64,000 nucleotides of DNA. Origin: Rhodobacteraceae bacterium XHP0102. GTDB lineage: Bacteria; Pseudomonadota; Alphaproteobacteria; Rhodobacterales; Rhodobacteraceae. Under the pieces are notes generated by a model. The model saw only the letters and a list, made by a program, of their open reading frames with translations. It was not told the DNA's origin and did no database searches. Location of the stretch: positions 310,001 through 374,000 of the forward strand of contig JAOWLD010000002.1 of assembly GCA_025751475.1 (NCBI GenBank), written 5' to 3'. A program made the position numbers and the translations under genes. Below are positions 19,337 to 29,213 of the stretch, piece by piece; the stretch's first letter is position 1, and each line of letters begins with the position of its first letter.

Positions 19337-20491
19337 ATGGCTGGCCCAAGCCTTGATCCCGTTGCATTGACCGCTGATTTGGTGCGCTGTGCCTCGGTGA
19401 CGCCTGCCGAAGGGGGGGCATTGATCCTGTTGCAGCGTGTGTTGCAAGAGGCGGGTTTTGATTGTGCACGGGTGGATCGCAATGGCACCGCCAATTTATT
19501 CGCGCGGTTTGGTCCCAAAGGCCACGCCCGAAGCTTTGGGTTCAACGGGCATACGGATGTTGTGCCCATCGGCGCAGAACAAGACTGGAGCTACCCCCCC
19601 TTCGGCGCTGTGATCGAGGGAGACTGGCTTTATGGGCGTGGGGCAACCGATATGAAATCGGGCGTTGCCGCCTTTGTTGCGGCGGCGGTGGATTTTGTGA
19701 CAACCACGCCGCCTGATGGCGCAATTATTCTGGCCATTACCGGCGATGAGGAAGGCCCCGCCACGGATGGGACAGTGGCCTTGCTGGATTGGATGGCAGA
19801 CGCAGGGGAGGCCATGTCGGTCTGTCTCGTGGGTGAGCCCACCTGTCCCGCGACCTTGGGCGATATGATTAAAATCGGACGGCGTGGATCGCTGAATGCT
19901 GAAATCACCGTGACGGGCAAACAAGGCCATGTCGCTTATCCGCATAAGGCGCTGAACCCAATGCCCGCCATGGCCGCGCTGGCGGATCGCCTGTCGCGCC
20001 ATTCTTTGGATGCGGGAACCGCGCATTTTGACCCGTCAAGCCTTCAAATCACGGCAATCGAGACAGGGAATCCCGCCAGCAATGTGATCCCTGCGCGCAG
20101 CGAAATGCGGCTGAACATTCGCTTTAATGATCTGCATTCAGGCGCGTCTTTGGATGCATGGTTGCAACGTGAATGTGCCGAAGTGGCGGCCGAGCATGGC
20201 GTTCAGATTGCCTGCGAAACCCGCATTTCGGGCGAGGCGTTTTTGACCGAGCCTGGCGCGTTTTCTGACCTGATTGCGGCAGCGGTGACGCAGCAAACTG
20301 GGCTTCAGCCTGTTTTGTCGACCACAGGCGGCACATCGGATGCGCGCTTTATTCAGCGTCATTGCCCTGTGGTGGAATTCGGCCTTGTTGGGCATCGGAT
20401 GCATGAGGTGGACGAACGGGTATCATGCCAAGATATCCAAGACCTGACCCTGATCTATTCGGATATTTTGCGCCGCTATTTTGAAGACTGA
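19337..20491 (+). CDS. dapE: succinyl-diaminopimelate desuccinylase
   Basis: Di-zinc M20 peptidase-family enzyme that releases succinate from N-succinyl-LL-DAP in lysine and peptidoglycan synthesis. Metal ligands are visible: His in [10 protein letters not shown], Asp in [10 protein letters not shown], Glu pair in ITGDEEGPA, and the late His in [14 protein letters not shown]. Length 384 residues is normal. The 289-bp region upstream is AT-rich with a TATAAT-like hexamer at 19220-19225, a possible promoter. dapD, the enzyme that adds the succinyl group, is at 49154. Confidence 0.95.
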   Translation: MAGPSLDPVALTADLVRCASVTPAEGGALILLQRVLQEAGFDCARVDRNGTANLFARFGPKGHARSFGFNGHTDVVPIGAEQDWSYPPFGAVIEGDWLYGRGATDMKSGVAAFVAAAVDFVTTTPPDGAIILAITGDEEGPATDGTVALLDWMADAGEAMSVCLVGEPTCPATLGDMIKIGRRGSLNAEITVTGKQGHVAYPHKALNPMPAMAALADRLSRHSLDAGTAHFDPSSLQITAIETGNPASNVIPARSEMRLNIRFNDLHSGASLDAWLQRECAEVAAEHGVQIACETRISGEAFLTEPGAFSDLIAAAVTQQTGLQPVLSTTGGTSDARFIQRHCPVVEFGLVGHRMHEVDERVSCQDIQDLTLIYSDILRRYFED

Positions 20492-20546
20492 CGGGCTGTG
20501 AAAATCCCCTCTCGAAAAAAGAACAAAACGTGAATATCTTTGCGAT

Positions 20547-23456
20547 ATGGGATTCGCAGAGCTTGCCGCATTGTCCAATTTTTCTTTTCTTCAGGGTGGA
20601 TCACATCCTGAGGAATATGCCGCGCGTGCGGCGGATTTGGGGCTTCATGCTTTGGCGATTGCCGATGTGAATTCGGTCTCGGGTATTGTGCGCGCGCATA
20701 GTGAATTGCGCCGTATCGCGCGCGAGGTTGCAGCGCGGCGCGCGGCGGATTTGGATTTGCACGGGCCACCCCGTCCCGCCCATATCCCGCCTGCCCCGCG
20801 CGCGCCGATTTTCACTTGCCCGCGGCTTTTGCCTGCGGCGCGTCTGGTTTTCCCTGACGGGTTAGAGATGGTCGCGCTTGCGCGCACAAGGGCAGGATGG
20901 GGGAACCTGTGCCGCATCCTGTCTAAGGGGCAGCTGCGCGCAGAAAAAGGCAGATGTCTGCTTGATCTGGAGGATTTGCTGACCCATCAGGCAGGGTTGG
21001 AATTGGTTGTGCTCAGTGACCGCACCGCCCATCTGCCCCCTCACCATGTCGGGGCATGGCATCGTGACCTGCCGCGTTTGGAACAGCGTTTTAGGGGCCA
21101 TATCTGGCTTGCGCTGATCCCCTATTATGACGGGCAGGACGCGTTGCGCTTTGCCGCGATTGCACGGCAGGCAAAGGCGTTGTCCCTGCCGCTTGTGGCC
21201 TCGGGCGCGCCTGTGATGCATCATGCCCGCCGCCGCCGATTGGTGGATGTGCTGACCGCCATTCGTAAGGGGGTGCATCTTGTCGATTTGGGGCGCGCTG
21301 CACAGGTCAATGCGGAGCAACGCTTGCGCGATTTGCCCCAGATGCGCCGTCTGTTTCGTGAGTATCCCCGCGCGATCTCTGCCACACGCCTGATCGCACG
21401 GCGCTGCACGTTTCAGCTTGACCAATTGCGCTATGAATACCCGTCCGAGATATCCGAAGGGGAAACGCCGCAGGCCCGTCTTGAACGTTTGGCGTGGAAG
21501 GGTTTGGCGGCGCGCTATCCCAAAGGCATCCCCGAGCGCGCGCGGGGTCTGATGACGCATGAATTGGCGCTGATCGGTAAGCTGGGTTATGCGCCCTATT
21601 TTCTGACGGTTCATGACATTGTGGATTTTGCACGCGGACGCGGGATTTTGTGCCAAGGGCGCGGGTCAGCCGCCAATTCTATCACCTGCTATGCCTTGGG
21701 GGTGACTTCGGTCTCGCCTGAAATCGGCACGATGGTTTTTGAGCGGTTTGTGTCAGAAGCCCGCGATGAGCCGCCTGATATTGATGTGGATTTTGAACAT
21801 GAGCGCCGCGAGGAGGTGATCCAATGGATTTACGCCCGCTATGGCCGCCACCGTGCAGGGATTTGCGCCACTGTGATCCATTATCGTGGTAAGCGTGCCA
21901 TTCGCGAAGTGGGCCGCGTGATGGGTTTGAGCGCAGATATGATCTCAGCCTTATCAAGCCAGATTTGGGGGTCGTGGGGCGCGGGTGAATTGCAAGACGC
22001 CCGTTTGCGCGAGCTTGGGCTGGATCCTGATAACCCGCATTTACGACTCACGATGGATTTGGTGGGCCAGATCATCGGCTTCCCGCGCCATCTGAGCCAA
22101 CACGTGGGCGGGTTTGTCATCACCGAGGGGCGGTTGGATGCGTTGGTGCCCATTGAAAATGCCGCGATGGAGGATCGCACCATCATCGCATGGGACAAGG
22201 ATGATATTGACGCGTTGGGCATCCTCAAGGTCGATGTTCTGGCCTTGGGGATGCTCAGTTGCTTGCGCAAATCCTTTGATCTTTTGCGCGCGCATTACGG
22301 ACGGGATTTTGATTTGGCCACCCTGCCTGCTGAGGATGCCCGCGTCTATGATATGCTGTGCAAAGCAGACAGTCTGGGCGTGTTCCAAGTCGAATCGCGC
22401 GCGCAGATGAATTTTTTGCCGCGTATGCGCCCACGTTCTTTCTATGATCTGGTGATCCAAGTGGCGATCATCCGACCTGGGCCTATTCAGGGCGATATGG
22501 TGCATCCCTTCATTCGCCGCCGCAATGGGGAGGAGACGGTGGTCTTCCCCTCAGATGCGTTGGGCGCTGTGTTGCGCAAAACTTTGGGCGTGCCTTTGTT
22601 CCAAGAGCAGGCGATGCAAATCGCGATTGTAGGGGCCAGTTTCACCCCGACCGAGGCCGATGCATTGCGCCGTGCCTTGGCCACATTCAAGAAAAAGGGC
22701 CATGTCTCGGAATTTCGCGCACGGTTTTTGCGGGGGATGCAGAACAATGGCTATGATCTGGAATTTGCCACGCGCTGTTTTGCGCAGATTGAAGGGTTCG
22801 GGGCCTATGGGTTCCCCGAAAGCCATGCGGCCAGTTTTGCGCTTCTGGTCTATGCCAGCGCATGGATCAAGTGCCATTACCCCGCCGTTTTCGCCTGTGC
22901 GTTGCTCAACAGCCAACCGATGGGGTTTTATTCCCCTGCACAGATTGTGCGCGATGCACAGGCGCATGGTGTGCGGGTGCGGCCCGTTTGTGTTAATCTC
23001 AGCGCTTGGGATCATCGGCTTGAGCCAGATGACGGCGGTGCGCTTGCACTGAGGCTTGGGCTGCGTCAAATTCGCAGCCTGTCCGAGGAAGAAGCGCGTT
23101 GGGTGATCGCTGCGCGCGGCAATGGCTACCTCAGCCCGCGTGATTTATGGCGCCGTGCGGGCTTGTCGCAAAAGGCGTTGCGCGCCTTGGCCGAAGCGGA
23201 TGCTTTTGCCGCGCTTGGGCTTGATCGCCGTGCCGCCCTTTGGGAATTGCGCGGGCTTGGTCCCGCACAGGAATTGCCGCTTTTCGCCCATGATCTGGAG
23301 GGTGAGGCGCATCACGAGGCCGCGCCAAATTTACCGCAGATGACCGAAGGTGAGGCCGTGATCGAAGATTACGCCAGTTTACGCTTGACCCTCAAACGGC
23401 ATCCTGTTGCGTTTTTGCGCGGAAAACTCAGCCCCAATTGGGTGGCGCGGCTATAG
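20547..23456 (+). CDS. dnaE2: error-prone DNA polymerase DnaE2/ImuC, lacking the C-terminal OB domain
   Basis: A C-family polymerase used with ImuA/ImuB for mutagenic lesion bypass. The PHP domain (AELAALSNFSFLQGGSHPEE), the palm with catalytic Asp pair (PPDIDVDFEHERREEV), LKVDVLALGML and the helix-hairpin-helix region are intact. It ends at 969 residues with LKRHPVAFLRGKL and ten more residues, just where family members (about 1,050-1,100 residues) continue into an OB-fold. The TAG stop directly abuts the convergent pip stop, so the missing part is not simply frameshifted. No imuA or imuB is in the window. Confidence 0.9.
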   Translation: MGFAELAALSNFSFLQGGSHPEEYAARAADLGLHALAIADVNSVSGIVRAHSELRRIAREVAARRAADLDLHGPPRPAHIPPAPRAPIFTCPRLLPAARLVFPDGLEMVALARTRAGWGNLCRILSKGQLRAEKGRCLLDLEDLLTHQAGLELVVLSDRTAHLPPHHVGAWHRDLPRLEQRFRGHIWLALIPYYDGQDALRFAAIARQAKALSLPLVASGAPVMHHARRRRLVDVLTAIRKGVHLVDLGRAAQVNAEQRLRDLPQMRRLFREYPRAISATRLIARRCTFQLDQLRYEYPSEISEGETPQARLERLAWKGLAARYPKGIPERARGLMTHELALIGKLGYAPYFLTVHDIVDFARGRGILCQGRGSAANSITCYALGVTSVSPEIGTMVFERFVSEARDEPPDIDVDFEHERREEVIQWIYARYGRHRAGICATVIHYRGKRAIREVGRVMGLSADMISALSSQIWGSWGAGELQDARLRELGLDPDNPHLRLTMDLVGQIIGFPRHLSQHVGGFVITEGRLDALVPIENAAMEDRTIIAWDKDDIDALGILKVDVLALGMLSCLRKSFDLLRAHYGRDFDLATLPAEDARVYDMLCKADSLGVFQVESRAQMNFLPRMRPRSFYDLVIQVAIIRPGPIQGDMVHPFIRRRNGEETVVFPSDALGAVLRKTLGVPLFQEQAMQIAIVGASFTPTEADALRRALATFKKKGHVSEFRARFLRGMQNNGYDLEFATRCFAQIEGFGAYGFPESHAASFALLVYASAWIKCHYPAVFACALLNSQPMGFYSPAQIVRDAQAHGVRVRPVCVNLSAWDHRLEPDDGGALALRLGLRQIRSLSEEEARWVIAARGNGYLSPRDLWRRAGLSQKALRALAEADAFAALGLDRRAALWELRGLGPAQELPLFAHDLEGEAHHEAAPNLPQMTEGEAVIEDYASLRLTLKRHPVAFLRGKLSPNWVARL

Positions 23457-24440
23457 CCCGAATTTCGAGGCGTGCTCGCCCACGGATTTCATCACTCGAA
23501 CCAATTCTTGGCTGATGCCTGGCTCGGACAGGGCATGGCCTGCCGCCTTAACCATTTGCAACCGTCCCGAAGGCCAGCGCGCCGCAAGGCAATGGGCGGA
23601 TTGCGGCGGGCAAATCATGTCATAGCGCCCCTGCACGATCACGCCGTGAATATGGGCAATGCGGTGCATATTCTTCAAAATTTGCCCGTCTTCCTCGAGA
23701 AACCCGCGATTGACGAAATAATGATTCTCAAGGCGCGCAAAGGCACGTGCATAATCGGCAGGGCAATCACCGCCTTGCCCATCGCTTTCGATGGAGGCCA
23801 ATGCATTCTCCCATGCTGCCCATGCCCGCGCATAGCGCACCTCGACCATCATATCGCCCGAAAACAGGCGGCGGTTATAGGCGGCAATCAAATCGCCGCG
23901 CTCTTCTTCTGGGATCAGGGATACAAACCGCTGCCATTGTTCCGGCCAGAATTGACCGGCCCCGCCGCCATAGAACCAGTCCAGTTCCCGTTGCATGGAT
24001 AAGAAGACACCGCGCAAGGCCAGATAGCCGACAGCATGGGGATGGGTTTGCGCATAGATCAGCGCCAAAGTGGCCCCCCATGAGCCGCCGAACACCGCCC
24101 ATTTTTCTATCCCAAGCGTATGCCGAATGCGTTCAATATCATCGACCAGATGCCATGTGCTGTTGCCGCGAATGGCCGCGTGCGGACGCGACCGTCCGCA
24201 GCCGCGCTGATCAAATAAAATGATCCGCCAGACCGAAGGGTCAAAATAACGCCGCATGGCAGGGCTGCAGCCGCCGCCTGGGCCGCCATGCAGCACCACA
24301 ACGGCGGGGCCATTGGGGTTTCCGCATTGCTCTACGTAGATTTGATGACCGTCACCCACATCAAGACTGCGCTGATCAAACGGGTCGATCGGCGGAAAGA
24401 GATGCTGCACTGCGCGCTTTTGGCCCGTGAACTTATCCAT
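23451..24440 (-). CDS. pip: proline iminopeptidase
   Basis: An S33 alpha/beta hydrolase that removes N-terminal proline from peptides in the cytoplasm. The oxyanion region HGGPGGG, the nucleophile in GGSWGATLAL and the WE-type cap (ARAWAAWENALASIES) are present. The late Asp (QGRYDMICPP) and His (KAAGHALSEPG) complete the triad. Length is 329 residues. Confidence 0.92.
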   Translation of the reverse strand: MDKFTGQKRAVQHLFPPIDPFDQRSLDVGDGHQIYVEQCGNPNGPAVVVLHGGPGGGCSPAMRRYFDPSVWRIILFDQRGCGRSRPHAAIRGNSTWHLVDDIERIRHTLGIEKWAVFGGSWGATLALIYAQTHPHAVGYLALRGVFLSMQRELDWFYGGGAGQFWPEQWQRFVSLIPEEERGDLIAAYNRRLFSGDMMVEVRYARAWAAWENALASIESDGQGGDCPADYARAFARLENHYFVNRGFLEEDGQILKNMHRIAHIHGVIVQGRYDMICPPQSAHCLAARWPSGRLQMVKAAGHALSEPGISQELVRVMKSVGEHASKFGL

Positions 24441-24510
24441 AAGCTTCCTATATAGGACAGTAACGCCACCCTAACAGCCCCACAGACCTTGGCAAGGCTT
24501 AGAGCATCCT

Positions 24511-25254
24511 ATGACAGAGAAGACTGGAACAATCGACCCTGCGGAAATTGCAAAATTCGAGGCCATGGCCGCCGAATGGTGGGATCCGAATGGCAAATTT
24601 CGCCCGCTTCATATGATGAACCCTGTGCGGTTGGACTATATCACCCGCCAAATCGCGGCCGAGTTTGGCCGTGATCTGGCCGAGGAGCGGCCATTTGCAG
24701 GTCTGCGTATCTTGGATATTGGCTGCGGTGGCGGGCTTTTATCGGAGCCGATGGCACGGCTTGGGGCGGATGTGGTGGGTGCGGATGCGGCCGAACGCAA
24801 TATTCCCGTGGCCCGTGTTCATGCCGAGCAATCAGGCTTGACGATTGATTACCGTCACACAAGCGCTGAAGCTTTGGCCGAAGCGGGTGAGCAATTCGAT
24901 GTCGTTCTGAATATGGAAGTGGTCGAGCACGTGGCCGACCCGCAAGCCTATCTTAACGCGTGCCATGATCTGCTGAAATCGGGCGGGTTGATGCTGTGTT
25001 CCACCATCAACCGCAATCCCAAAAGCTTTGCCATGGCGATTGTTGGGGCGGAATATATCATGCGTTGGCTTCCCAAAGGCACGCATGAATGGTCAAAATT
25101 CATCACGCCAGATGAGCTGTTCAAAATGATTGAGGCAGCAGGGCTAAGGCCCGTGGATCGCAAAGGCTATGTCTTCAACCCCATTTCTTGGAGTTGGTCG
25201 ATTTCGGATCGGGATTTGTCGGTCAATTACGTCACAGCGTCTTTGCGCCCTTAG
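24511..25254 (+). CDS. ubiG: ubiquinone biosynthesis O-methyltransferase
   Basis: A SAM-dependent enzyme performing both O-methylations of ubiquinone synthesis. Motif I is [26 protein letters not shown], preceded by the UbiG-specific [40 protein letters not shown] is motif post-I/II. The length of 247 residues is typical. Its stop overlaps that of the convergent MarR gene (TTAG). Confidence 0.95.
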   Translation: MTEKTGTIDPAEIAKFEAMAAEWWDPNGKFRPLHMMNPVRLDYITRQIAAEFGRDLAEERPFAGLRILDIGCGGGLLSEPMARLGADVVGADAAERNIPVARVHAEQSGLTIDYRHTSAEALAEAGEQFDVVLNMEVVEHVADPQAYLNACHDLLKSGGLMLCSTINRNPKSFAMAIVGAEYIMRWLPKGTHEWSKFITPDELFKMIEAAGLRPVDRKGYVFNPISWSWSISDRDLSVNYVTASLRP

Positions 25255-25706
25255 CTGCGCAGATCGGCTTCGTCCTCAAGCCTCAGGCGCATCTCGCGCA
25301 AGACGGGCAAAGCGGCGCGCACCTTAGCGGGGCCAATCGCTTGAATCGTGTCAGATAGAATAGGCGCAATCGCCTGCAATGCCGCATCGCGCGCCGCGCG
25401 TCCTGCGGGGCTGATCGAAACGAATTTCCGCCTTGCGTCATCCCAATCAGGGCGAATGTGAATATGCCCCGCCCATTCCAAACGATTGAGCGTGTTCGTC
25501 ATTGCCCCACGGGTGACGTGGAAAAGCCGTGCAAGCTGTGCAGGGGTGCGCTCCTCATTGGCGCGCGCAAGATGATTCAGCACAGAAAAATGGCTGATCT
25601 CCATCCCTTTTGGCAGCGCTTTGGACAACCGATTGCGGGCCAATTGATCGGCCATGAACAATTCGCTGAACAGCGCGATGGAAAGGGGATCGCTGGTGTC
25701 ACTCAT
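25251..25706 (-). CDS. MarR-family transcriptional regulator
   Basis: A 151-residue winged-helix regulator: [25 protein letters not shown] is the recognition region and [18 protein letters not shown] the wing. The target is unknown, and no self-operator is obvious upstream. Confidence 0.85.
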   Translation of the reverse strand: MSDTSDPLSIALFSELFMADQLARNRLSKALPKGMEISHFSVLNHLARANEERTPAQLARLFHVTRGAMTNTLNRLEWAGHIHIRPDWDDARRKFVSISPAGRAARDAALQAIAPILSDTIQAIGPAKVRAALPVLREMRLRLEDEADLRS

Positions 25707-25769
25707 GGCGCGGAATAGACCCCAAGCGACCCTTTCGGCGCAAGGGAAATCGTTAATAATGCTAGAAAT

Positions 25770-26027
25770 TTACGCGCAGAGCAGTGGATCAAGCTTGCCC
25801 TGACGATCGAGTGCGGCGAGATCATCATAGCCGCCGATATGTTGGTCATTGATGAAAATCTGTGGGACAGTGTGGCGACCACGGGCGCGGGTCATCATAT
25901 CTTGGCGCAATTTGGGGTCGCGGCTGACATCTGTTTCGAGAAAGCTGACGTCCTTGCTGGCCAAAAGGCGTTTGGCCGCGTGGCAATAACCGCAAAGCGG
26001 GCTTGTGTAGATTTCAACTTGGGCCAT
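25770..26027 (-). CDS. grxC: glutaredoxin 3
   Basis: An 85-residue dithiol glutaredoxin with active site CGYC (residues 12-15), the cis-Pro loop TVPQIFIN and GGYDDL for glutathione binding. It reduces disulfides using glutathione. The frame is open 34 codons upstream, but ATG 26027 has a GGAG-type site and gives the normal length. It lies 17 bases after comF and is probably in one transcript with it. Confidence 0.92.
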   Translation of the reverse strand: MAQVEIYTSPLCGYCHAAKRLLASKDVSFLETDVSRDPKLRQDMMTRARGRHTVPQIFINDQHIGGYDDLAALDRQGKLDPLLCA

Positions 26028-26044
26028 CCGCGGCGCTCCTTTCT

Positions 26045-26800
26045 CTATCCCGCTTGAGAGGCGCGGGCCATCACAAGCGCATATATCGGTCCTGCGCCCT
26101 CTGAGCGCAAGGCATCGGTTGCAGCCCAAATTGTGGCACCTGACGTCAACACATCATCGACCAAGATTACCGCCCGTCCGCGGACCCGCGCGCGGTGTCG
26201 GGGTGTCACCGCAATTGCCGCGTCAAGATTGGCAAATCTTGCCTCAGCATCAAGCCCATCTTGAGACGGCGTGCGGCGGTTGCGGTAGAGCGCGTCTGGC
26301 AGGCAGGTGATCTTCTGGGCACGGAACTTTGGCGTTTTGCACAGGCCATGCGCCAAAAGGGCCGATTGATTGAACCGCCGTTTGAGCAGGCGCAGTGGAT
26401 TCAAAGGGATTGGGATCACAAGCGGATCATGGACCAGCCACGCATCGGCGCGATCCGCCATCCAAGTGCTGGCCGCATGGCCAATATCCCCGCGATCCCC
26501 ATGTTTGAGCGCCAAAACCAATCGGCGGCCTGTGCCCGCGTAGCGCAGGGCCGCGCGTCCTGCATCCCATGGCGGTGGGCGTTTGAGGCAGGCATCGCAA
26601 AGATCGCTTGGTGCTGCCTCCTCGCCTACCAGTTCATCGCCACAGCCGTTGCAGACGGCATTGGTTATAAAATGCGCCTCCGCCCAACAGGCACCGCATA
26701 GACCATAAGGCACATCGACCCGTGCCCCGCAGGTCAAGCAATCGGGGGGAAAGGCCAATTTCATGGCCCGATCAAGGATTTGCAATTGAGAGCCGATCAC
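26045..26800 (-). CDS. comF: ComF-family phosphoribosyltransferase-like protein
   Basis: An N-terminal zinc-finger region with four or more Cys (CLTCG, CGAC, CNGCGDE, CDAC) and a C-terminal PRT domain with the PRPP loop VILVDDVLTSGATIWAA. In naturally competent bacteria ComF acts in DNA uptake; elsewhere its role is unclear. GTG 26800 gives 251 residues; ATG 26764 (MKLAFPPDC) is an alternative start. Confidence 0.85.
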   Translation of the reverse strand: MIGSQLQILDRAMKLAFPPDCLTCGARVDVPYGLCGACWAEAHFITNAVCNGCGDELVGEEAAPSDLCDACLKRPPPWDAGRAALRYAGTGRRLVLALKHGDRGDIGHAASTWMADRADAWLVHDPLVIPIPLNPLRLLKRRFNQSALLAHGLCKTPKFRAQKITCLPDALYRNRRTPSQDGLDAEARFANLDAAIAVTPRHRARVRGRAVILVDDVLTSGATIWAATDALRSEGAGPIYALVMARASQAG

Positions 26801-26843
26801 TTACATAGCCCTTACCTGTTCATCTGACCGAAATGACTGTCTT

Positions 26844-27710
26844 TTGCCCGAATCCCAACCGCCAAAATTGACGGATCACAACGCATTGATGCACGCCCGT
26901 GCGCGTGCGCGATTGGATCGCGCTGGGTTCTTGCATGACGAGGTCAAGCATGAGCTTCAGGAGAGACTGAGAGACATTAACAGAGAATTTACGGCCCCTG
27001 CCTTAATCACACCTTTTGCGCAATATTGGGCAGATTTCCTGCCCGAAGCGCTGCGGGTGGCACCTGCGGATCACTTGAACCTCACGCAGGGTGCCCATGA
27101 TTTGGTGATCCATGTCATGGCGCTGCATTGGGCTGATGACCCCGTGGGGCAGATTGTGCAATCGGCCCGTGCGCTAAAGCCCGATGGATTGTTTTTGGCG
27201 GCATTTTTTGGAGGGGAAAGCCTAAGCGAATTGCGCGATGTGTTGCGGCAAACCGAGATTGCGCTTCTGGGTGGGCTTTCGCCTCGGGTGGTTCCAATGG
27301 GGGATTTGCGCGACCTAGGTGGGCTACTGGGCCGTGCAGGCTTGGCCTTGCCCGTGGCCGATAGCTTGCGAAAAACCATCAGCTATCGGGATATTTTTCA
27401 TCTGATTCAAGATTTGCGCGACATGGGTGAAACCAACGCATTGGCGGATCGACATCGTGCCCCCCTGCCACGGCAATTTTTTACCCATGCGGGTCAGATT
27501 TACAAAAATACCTATCCCTTCCAAGAAAATCGCATCCAATCCACGGTTGAGATCGTATTCCTTTCAGGATGGAAGCCCGATGCCAGTCAACAAAAACCAC
27601 TCCGCCCTGGATCGGCACAGGCGCGACTCGCTGACGCGCTTGGTGTAACTGAATTTGACGAAACCGCGCAGCCTGTTGAAAATGATACCCAAAAGGGTGG
27701 CCGTTCGTGA
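26844..27710 (+). CDS. methyltransferase-like protein (NDUFAF5/BioC-type) with degenerate SAM motif
   Basis: A 288-residue protein resembling the NDUFAF5/BioC class-I methyltransferase family: VKHELQERLRDINREF, DLVIHVMALHWADDPVGQI and LKPDGLFLAAFFGGESL are clear. The usual SAM-binding motif I (DLGCGxG) is missing; the place reads FTAPALITPFAQYWADFL. Close relatives in this order, as I recall them, share this feature. Human NDUFAF5 hydroxylates an arginine of a complex I subunit. A role in complex I assembly is inference. The start is TTG. Confidence 0.7.
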   Translation: MPESQPPKLTDHNALMHARARARLDRAGFLHDEVKHELQERLRDINREFTAPALITPFAQYWADFLPEALRVAPADHLNLTQGAHDLVIHVMALHWADDPVGQIVQSARALKPDGLFLAAFFGGESLSELRDVLRQTEIALLGGLSPRVVPMGDLRDLGGLLGRAGLALPVADSLRKTISYRDIFHLIQDLRDMGETNALADRHRAPLPRQFFTHAGQIYKNTYPFQENRIQSTVEIVFLSGWKPDASQQKPLRPGSAQARLADALGVTEFDETAQPVENDTQKGGRS

Positions 27711-27750
27711 CCCGCTGCGATACTCAGTCTGAAAGTAGAAGTGCAAAAAG

Positions 27751-28818
27751 ATGAATATGATGCAAAACGCGACCGAAGCTGCCTTGCCCCACGCGCCTGC
27801 CGACCACCCCAAGGTGAAGTTTGGCAAAATCGGCATTTTGCTGGCGAATTTGGGCACGCCCGATCATTATGATTACTGGTCGATGCGGCGCTACCTGAAC
27901 GAATTTTTGTCGGACCGCCGTGTCATCGATTACAGCCCATGGATTTGGCAGCCGCTTTTGCAATTGGTCATCCTGACCAAACGACCGTTTTCTTCGGGCG
28001 CGGCCTATAAATCCATCTGGAATGAAGAGCAGGGCGAAAGCCCGTTGATGACCATCACCAAGGATCAAACCGCCAAGATCAAAGCCGAGATGGCCGCGAT
28101 TTACGGCGATCAGGTCGAAGTAGACTTCTGTATGCGCTACGGCAATCCTTCGACCAAGTCGAAGGTCGATGAGATGGTTGCCAAGGGTTGCACGAAAATC
28201 TTGTTCTTCCCGCTCTACCCGCAATATGCGGGGGCCACTTCGGCCACGGCGTGTGATCAATTCTTCCGCGCACTGACCGATATCAAATGGCAACCCACTG
28301 TGCGCACGGTCGAGGCCTATTACGAGCATCCGCTCTACATTGAGGCCTTAGCGCAATCGGTGGAGCGCGCTTATGCCAAGATCGAAGATCGTCCTGATGT
28401 CCTCGTGGCATCCTATCACGGTGTGCCGAAGCGCTATCTGCTCGAAGGCGATCCCTATCATTGCCAATGTCAGAAAACCTCGCGCCTGTTGAAAGAGCGT
28501 TTGGGTTGGCCTGATGGTGAAATCGTGACCACATTCCAAAGCCGCTTTGGCCCAGAGGAGTGGCTCAAACCCTATACGGTCGAGGAAGTCGCGCGTCTGG
28601 CGGAGGCGGGCAAGAAGAAGATTGCGGTTATCGCGCCCGCTTTTTCTGCGGATTGCATCGAGACATTGGAAGAGATCAACGAAGAAATCCACGAAAGCTT
28701 TGAAGAGGCAGGCGGGGAGCAGTTTACCTATATCCCATGCCTCAATGATGATGATGCGCATATCAAGGCGCTTGTCACCGTGGCACAAGAGCATCTCAAA
28801 GGGTGGATTGGCGGCTAA
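27751..28818 (+). CDS. hemH: ferrochelatase
   Basis: Inserts Fe2+ into protoporphyrin IX to make protoheme. The 355-residue protein shows the family opening IGILLANLGTPD, the metal-site His in VASYHGVPKRY, PYHCQCQKTSRLL, TTFQSRFGPEEWLKPYT, and the Glu-rich helix FSADCIETLEEINEEIHESF. Its stop overlaps the mutT stop by 4 bases (CTAA). Confidence 0.96.
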   Translation: MNMMQNATEAALPHAPADHPKVKFGKIGILLANLGTPDHYDYWSMRRYLNEFLSDRRVIDYSPWIWQPLLQLVILTKRPFSSGAAYKSIWNEEQGESPLMTITKDQTAKIKAEMAAIYGDQVEVDFCMRYGNPSTKSKVDEMVAKGCTKILFFPLYPQYAGATSATACDQFFRALTDIKWQPTVRTVEAYYEHPLYIEALAQSVERAYAKIEDRPDVLVASYHGVPKRYLLEGDPYHCQCQKTSRLLKERLGWPDGEIVTTFQSRFGPEEWLKPYTVEEVARLAEAGKKKIAVIAPAFSADCIETLEEINEEIHESFEEAGGEQFTYIPCLNDDDAHIKALVTVAQEHLKGWIGG

Positions 28819-29213
28819 AGCCAATCACGCAAGATCGGGATCAGTGGGATATCAGCAGGTGGCATCGGGTAGTCGCGCAAATCTTTTGCGCGCACCCATT
28901 TTAGCGCCTGCCCCTCGCGCGATTGCGGGATACCGCCCCATTTGCGGCAGGCAAAGAGCGGCATAAGCAGGTGAAATTTCTCATAGCTGTGGCTGGCAAA
29001 GCACAAAGGGGCAAGGCAGCTTTGCCATGTTTCAATGCCCAACTCCTCGTGCAATTCTCGGATCAAGGCGGATTCAGGCGTTTCACCCTCCTCAACCTTG
29101 CCGCCTGGAAACTCCCAAAGGCCCGCCATTGATTTGCCTGCAGGGCGCTGTGCCAAAAGCACGCGGCCCTCGCCGTCAATGAGCGCTGCGGCAGAAACCA
29201 GCACTGTTTTCAT
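28815..29213 (-). CDS. mutT: 8-oxo-dGTP diphosphatase (MutT-type Nudix hydrolase)
   Basis: A 132-residue Nudix protein with a complete Nudix box (GGKVEEGETPESALIREL then HEELGI). It sanitises oxidised nucleotides. Its ATG overlaps the argJ stop, so it is translated with argJ. A thiamine-type C-terminal domain is absent. Confidence 0.88.
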   Translation of the reverse strand: MKTVLVSAAALIDGEGRVLLAQRPAGKSMAGLWEFPGGKVEEGETPESALIRELHEELGIETWQSCLAPLCFASHSYEKFHLLMPLFACRKWGGIPQSREGQALKWVRAKDLRDYPMPPADIPLIPILRDWL

